Source of the DNA: an uncultured Lachnospiraceae bacterium
GTDB taxonomy: Bacteria; Bacillota; Clostridia; Lachnospirales; Lachnospiraceae
DNA: 64,000 nt
Assembly: GCA_947243855.1 (NCBI GenBank)
Contig: CAMXIK010000011.1
Span: forward strand, 1 to 64,000
Direction of reading: 5' to 3'
Part shown: positions 61,728-64,000 of the stretch, piece after piece
How the letters are laid out: each line of letters starts with the position of its first letter
How positions within the stretch are numbered: position 1 is the stretch's first letter
The notes under the pieces: model-generated
What the model saw: the letters and a program-made list of their open reading frames with translations, nothing else
Told to the model about the DNA's origin: nothing
Databases searched by the model: none
Position numbers and translations under genes: made by a program

Positions 61728-62762
61728 CTAACCTTTCAGATATTTCTTTATTTCTTCTGTAGAAAGTCCCGCCTTATCCCATCCATAATAAATGGGCGCA
61801 CATTTATGATGTTCAGCTACCCAATAACTATTTGGCAAATCAAGTTTTATTCCCTCTATCTCATTCCCAAAATCTGTATAATTAAAGACTTTTCCTGTCT
61901 CTTCACTCAAATTTTCATCAAATACAATATACTTGTAATATCCAGACTTCATCCCTTTCGGAAATCTAACTCGATTGTCAAATATTTGATCAAATTTCTG
62001 AGCCAAATTACGTTTCCACTCAAGAATAACCGACAGATGTTCCAATTGCGCAATCCCCAAGGCAGCAGTAAATTCACTGATTCTATAGTTGAATCCCTGC
62101 TTCATCGGATAAGTTACAACATTACCGTTAATTACCTCTTTCCCATAATTACGGAATTTCTTCATCCATGCAATCAATTCCTTGTCTTGGCTAACGACCA
62201 TTCCCCCTTCACCCAAGGGCATGGTTTTTGTGGCATAAAAGCTATAACTGCCTGCCAATCCATAGCTTCCTGCCATTTTTCCATTCCATTCCGCACCATG
62301 CGCATGAGCGCAATCTTCGATCAAAGCAATCTTGTGTGTTTTGCAATAAGCAGCAATTTTATCAATTTCAAATGCAATATGACCACCTATATGAACTAAA
62401 ATAACAGCTTTTGTATCTGGTGTAACTTTACTTACCATATCCGCATAACTCATGCAAAGATCATCTCTATTGCAATCCGCATAAACAACCTTAGCGCCCG
62501 CCTTCTTGGCTGCCTGTGCCGTCGCCCAAAAAGTATTTGCCGGAACAATAACCTCTCTTCCCCTGACATCCACATATTCCAATATAGATAAAAGTCCTGC
62601 GCCTCCGCTGGTAACGGCACAAGCATGTAAATCAGTAAATTCTCCGAATTTTTCTTCAAATGCCCTCGTCATTTTACCATCAGACCAAAAATTCGACTCA
62701 AATACCTCATCAAGTAATTGATAATATCTCTCTTTGTACTGTTTCTCAAAAGGCAGTATCAT
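61728..62762 (-). CDS. DegT/DnrJ/EryC1/StrS sugar aminotransferase
   Basis: A 344-residue PLP enzyme of the nucleotide-sugar aminotransferase family. The Schiff-base lysine is in SFYATKTMPLGEGGMV (about residue 185); compare RfbH in this window, where it is His. Other motifs are VTSGGAGLLSIL, VPANTFWATAQAAK and EDCAHAHGAEWNGK. It is slightly short for the family (about 370). AAGGAGGA precedes the ATG by about 6 bases. It would add an amino group to a keto-sugar, for instance for the nonulosonate precursor or another amino sugar. Confidence 0.9.
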   Translation of the reverse strand: MILPFEKQYKERYYQLLDEVFESNFWSDGKMTRAFEEKFGEFTDLHACAVTSGGAGLLSILEYVDVRGREVIVPANTFWATAQAAKKAGAKVVYADCNRDDLCMSYADMVSKVTPDTKAVILVHIGGHIAFEIDKIAAYCKTHKIALIEDCAHAHGAEWNGKMAGSYGLAGSYSFYATKTMPLGEGGMVVSQDKELIAWMKKFRNYGKEVINGNVVTYPMKQGFNYRISEFTAALGIAQLEHLSVILEWKRNLAQKFDQIFDNRVRFPKGMKSGYYKYIVFDENLSEETGKVFNYTDFGNEIEGIKLDLPNSYWVAEHHKCAPIYYGWDKAGLSTEEIKKYLKG

Positions 62763-62774
62763 TTTTCATCCTCC

Positions 62775-63821
62775 TTATATAAAATGTCCAGTGTGCACCT
62801 TTTCCAATTGGTTAAACAATATATTAAATCCTGTCATTCTGCAGGCGCTGCATCCCTTTTGACACTCAGGATTACGCAGTTTTTGGCTAATCTGCTTACG
62901 ATAGGAAGAACGCCAAACCTCTCCAAAGGATTCCTCATACAAATTCCCTAAAATGATTCCGTCCTCTCTTCTTTTTTCACACAGTGCCACCTCACCATTT
63001 GCATGAATAATAGACGTTAATGAATGTGCAATACACGGTAACCCAGCATTTTGATCTACCACCCTGTCTGTAATGGTAAGCATATATCGAATTCGGGTTT
63101 TCGCCGTAAGTTCTGCCAATCGCTTACGTAGATCCAGCAAGCTTTCTAAAGACGGAGTAATATCTCCCGCTTCCTCCACCGGCCGCAAGTAAATGTAGTC
63201 GACCCCTATCGTATCTAACTGCTTAATCAAATCTAATAGGTTCCCTTGATTTCTTGTCGTTAAAACATAGCCCACTCCGACAAATGTCTTACCGGGATTT
63301 CTTGCAACAGATATTTTTTTCAAATTTTCCAGAACATGGTCAAAACAGTCAATCCCCTTTTCCCCTATATATTCTTCCCTTGTACTGGAATCTAGCGATA
63401 CCCGAATCCATTTTAGTTTATCGGCACAATCCGATATATCCACCGTACCATTAGAAATCAATCCCATATCTACGCCATATTTTTCTCCGATAGCCGTCAC
63501 TTCCCGAAATTGCGGATACAGAGTGGGTTCTCCTCCGCCTTCTAAAGTAACGCCAGTCCCACGCACTCCAAATTCACGAAAAAGAGCTTCTACAACTTTA
63601 ATATCTAATGTCGCTTTATTATTTCTTAATATTTTATCCGTACACCACTCACATTTCAAGTTGCAATAGTCTGTTAAATGAAGTTCTACGCTTATCGGAA
63701 ATTGTTCATCGCTCTCTTTATTCCCTCTTCCGACACTTAATATCGAATTAACTTTTTCATTATTTAAAAGCAATTTCAATTTACTGTATTCAAACTCGTC
63801 CCAATGATTCGTGTTTTCCAT
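62775..63821 (-). CDS. Radical SAM protein with C-terminal SPASM-like cysteines
   Basis: A 348-residue radical SAM enzyme: TDYCNLKCEWCTDK carries the CX3CX2C cluster ligands, VTLEGGGEPTLYPQF the GGE motif. The C-terminus has NPECQKGCSACRMTGF with further cysteines for an auxiliary cluster, preceded by GEVALCEKR and ILGNLYEESFGEVW, as in SPASM/twitch proteins. The frame is open to 63872, but AGGAG lies 7 bases before ATG 63821. In a glycan locus such an enzyme may perform a radical epimerisation, deoxygenation or dehydrogenation on a sugar; the substrate is unknown. Confidence 0.87.
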   Translation of the reverse strand: MENTNHWDEFEYSKLKLLLNNEKVNSILSVGRGNKESDEQFPISVELHLTDYCNLKCEWCTDKILRNNKATLDIKVVEALFREFGVRGTGVTLEGGGEPTLYPQFREVTAIGEKYGVDMGLISNGTVDISDCADKLKWIRVSLDSSTREEYIGEKGIDCFDHVLENLKKISVARNPGKTFVGVGYVLTTRNQGNLLDLIKQLDTIGVDYIYLRPVEEAGDITPSLESLLDLRKRLAELTAKTRIRYMLTITDRVVDQNAGLPCIAHSLTSIIHANGEVALCEKRREDGIILGNLYEESFGEVWRSSYRKQISQKLRNPECQKGCSACRMTGFNILFNQLEKVHTGHFI

Positions 63822-63935
63822 TTTATCTCCTATTTTAATCTTTCTGACATTTTTTAATTTCTTCAACAGCAACCTTAATTCATCCCACCCGTAAGTCTCT
63901 CCTAATTTATCAAAAGACTAATTGGCTTTTTGAAC

Positions 63936-64000
63936 TAATTTTTCATATACATCAATCCATTTTTCTGCACACACGTTCCACGATGACATGGCATATACTA
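63936..64000 (-). CDS. C-terminal end of a gene cut by the right edge, possibly a GT-B glycosyltransferase
   Basis: At the right edge a minus-strand frame reads YAMSSWNVCAE, resembling the C-terminal helix of group-1 glycosyltransferases, and stops at 63936. In the next frame the sequence WIDVYEKLVQKAN continues to a stop at 63919, as would be expected of the normal C-terminus if one A were added to a run of four A. Either the gene has a one-base deletion there or the resemblance is fortuitous. Too little is visible for certainty. Confidence 0.35.

Noticed and set aside
1..64000. CRISPR arrays, tRNA/rRNA genes, insertion sequences, prophage genes
   Set aside because: I looked for regularly spaced repeats, tRNA-like arms, transposase motifs and phage structural genes and saw none.

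Overview
The window looks like part of a low-to-mid GC Firmicute chromosome, most likely a gut Lachnospiraceae-type Clostridium. The reasons are strong AGGAGG-type ribosome sites, sigma-A promoters with 17-base spacers, a BspA-like leucine-rich-repeat secreted protein, and gene families typical of that group (VTC plus DUF4956, MBOAT plus SGNH pairs, DUF4910-type peptidases in glycan loci). Almost everything is on the minus strand and serves surface-glycan biosynthesis. I see no tRNA, rRNA, CRISPR array or insertion sequence. The left 25 kb is richer in GC than the right 38 kb, which is very AT-rich, so the locus looks mosaic.

Layout. 1-5.4 kb: two large membrane glycosyltransferase-like proteins (one cut by the left edge), an XRE regulator on the plus strand and a secreted leucine-rich-repeat protein. 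5.4-10.9 kb: an operon with its own promoter holding a DUF4956 membrane protein, a VTC-domain protein, CDP-glucose 4,6-dehydratase, the PMP/iron-sulfur 3-dehydrase RfbH, glucose-1-phosphate cytidylyltransferase and a degenerate paralogue of it. This is a CDP-3,6-dideoxyhexose pathway. 11-17.9 kb: a RADAR antiphage cassette (rdrA ATPase, rdrB adenosine deaminase, a small membrane protein) with a near-consensus promoter. 17.9-21.5 kb: a two-gene operon of a thiamine-diphosphate enzyme and a DRE-TIM aldolase, which with the CDP-sugar genes suggests a branched (yersiniose-like) sugar. 21.6-26.7 kb: two orphan membrane proteins (+), a GT2 glycosyltransferase with a sugar reductase (-), and an acyltransferase (+).

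26.8-64 kb is one long minus-strand run. It contains three MBOAT/SGNH O-acylation modules, a PglK-like ABC flippase, three SAM methyltransferases, a peptidase-like protein, NeuB with a fused CMP-sugar synthetase/PseG-like protein, O-acetyltransferases, a second DRE-TIM aldolase with two tandem KdsB-like CMP-sugar synthetases, likely glycosyltransferases, an aldo-keto reductase, an aminotransferase and a radical SAM protein. A DNA methyltransferase plus a GHKL-ATPase/PD-(D/E)XK protein, a paraMORC-like restriction-modification pair, is embedded at 44.2-48.0 kb.

The most striking feature is a set of eight homopolymeric G tracts (9 to 11 G on the coding strand) between 31.3 and 58.4 kb, one per gene, all in genes that decorate or make the glycan. 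Three genes are frame-shifted at their tract (OFF) with an intact downstream half in another frame. A fourth is out of frame relative to its best start, three are in frame (ON), and one tract sits at the very end of a CMP-sugar synthetase. This has the form of a multi-gene contingency system like that of Campylobacter jejuni, but in a Firmicute. Together the genes would build a polysaccharide or glycoprotein glycan with unusual keto-acid and dideoxy sugars, whose acylation and methylation is switched combinatorially.
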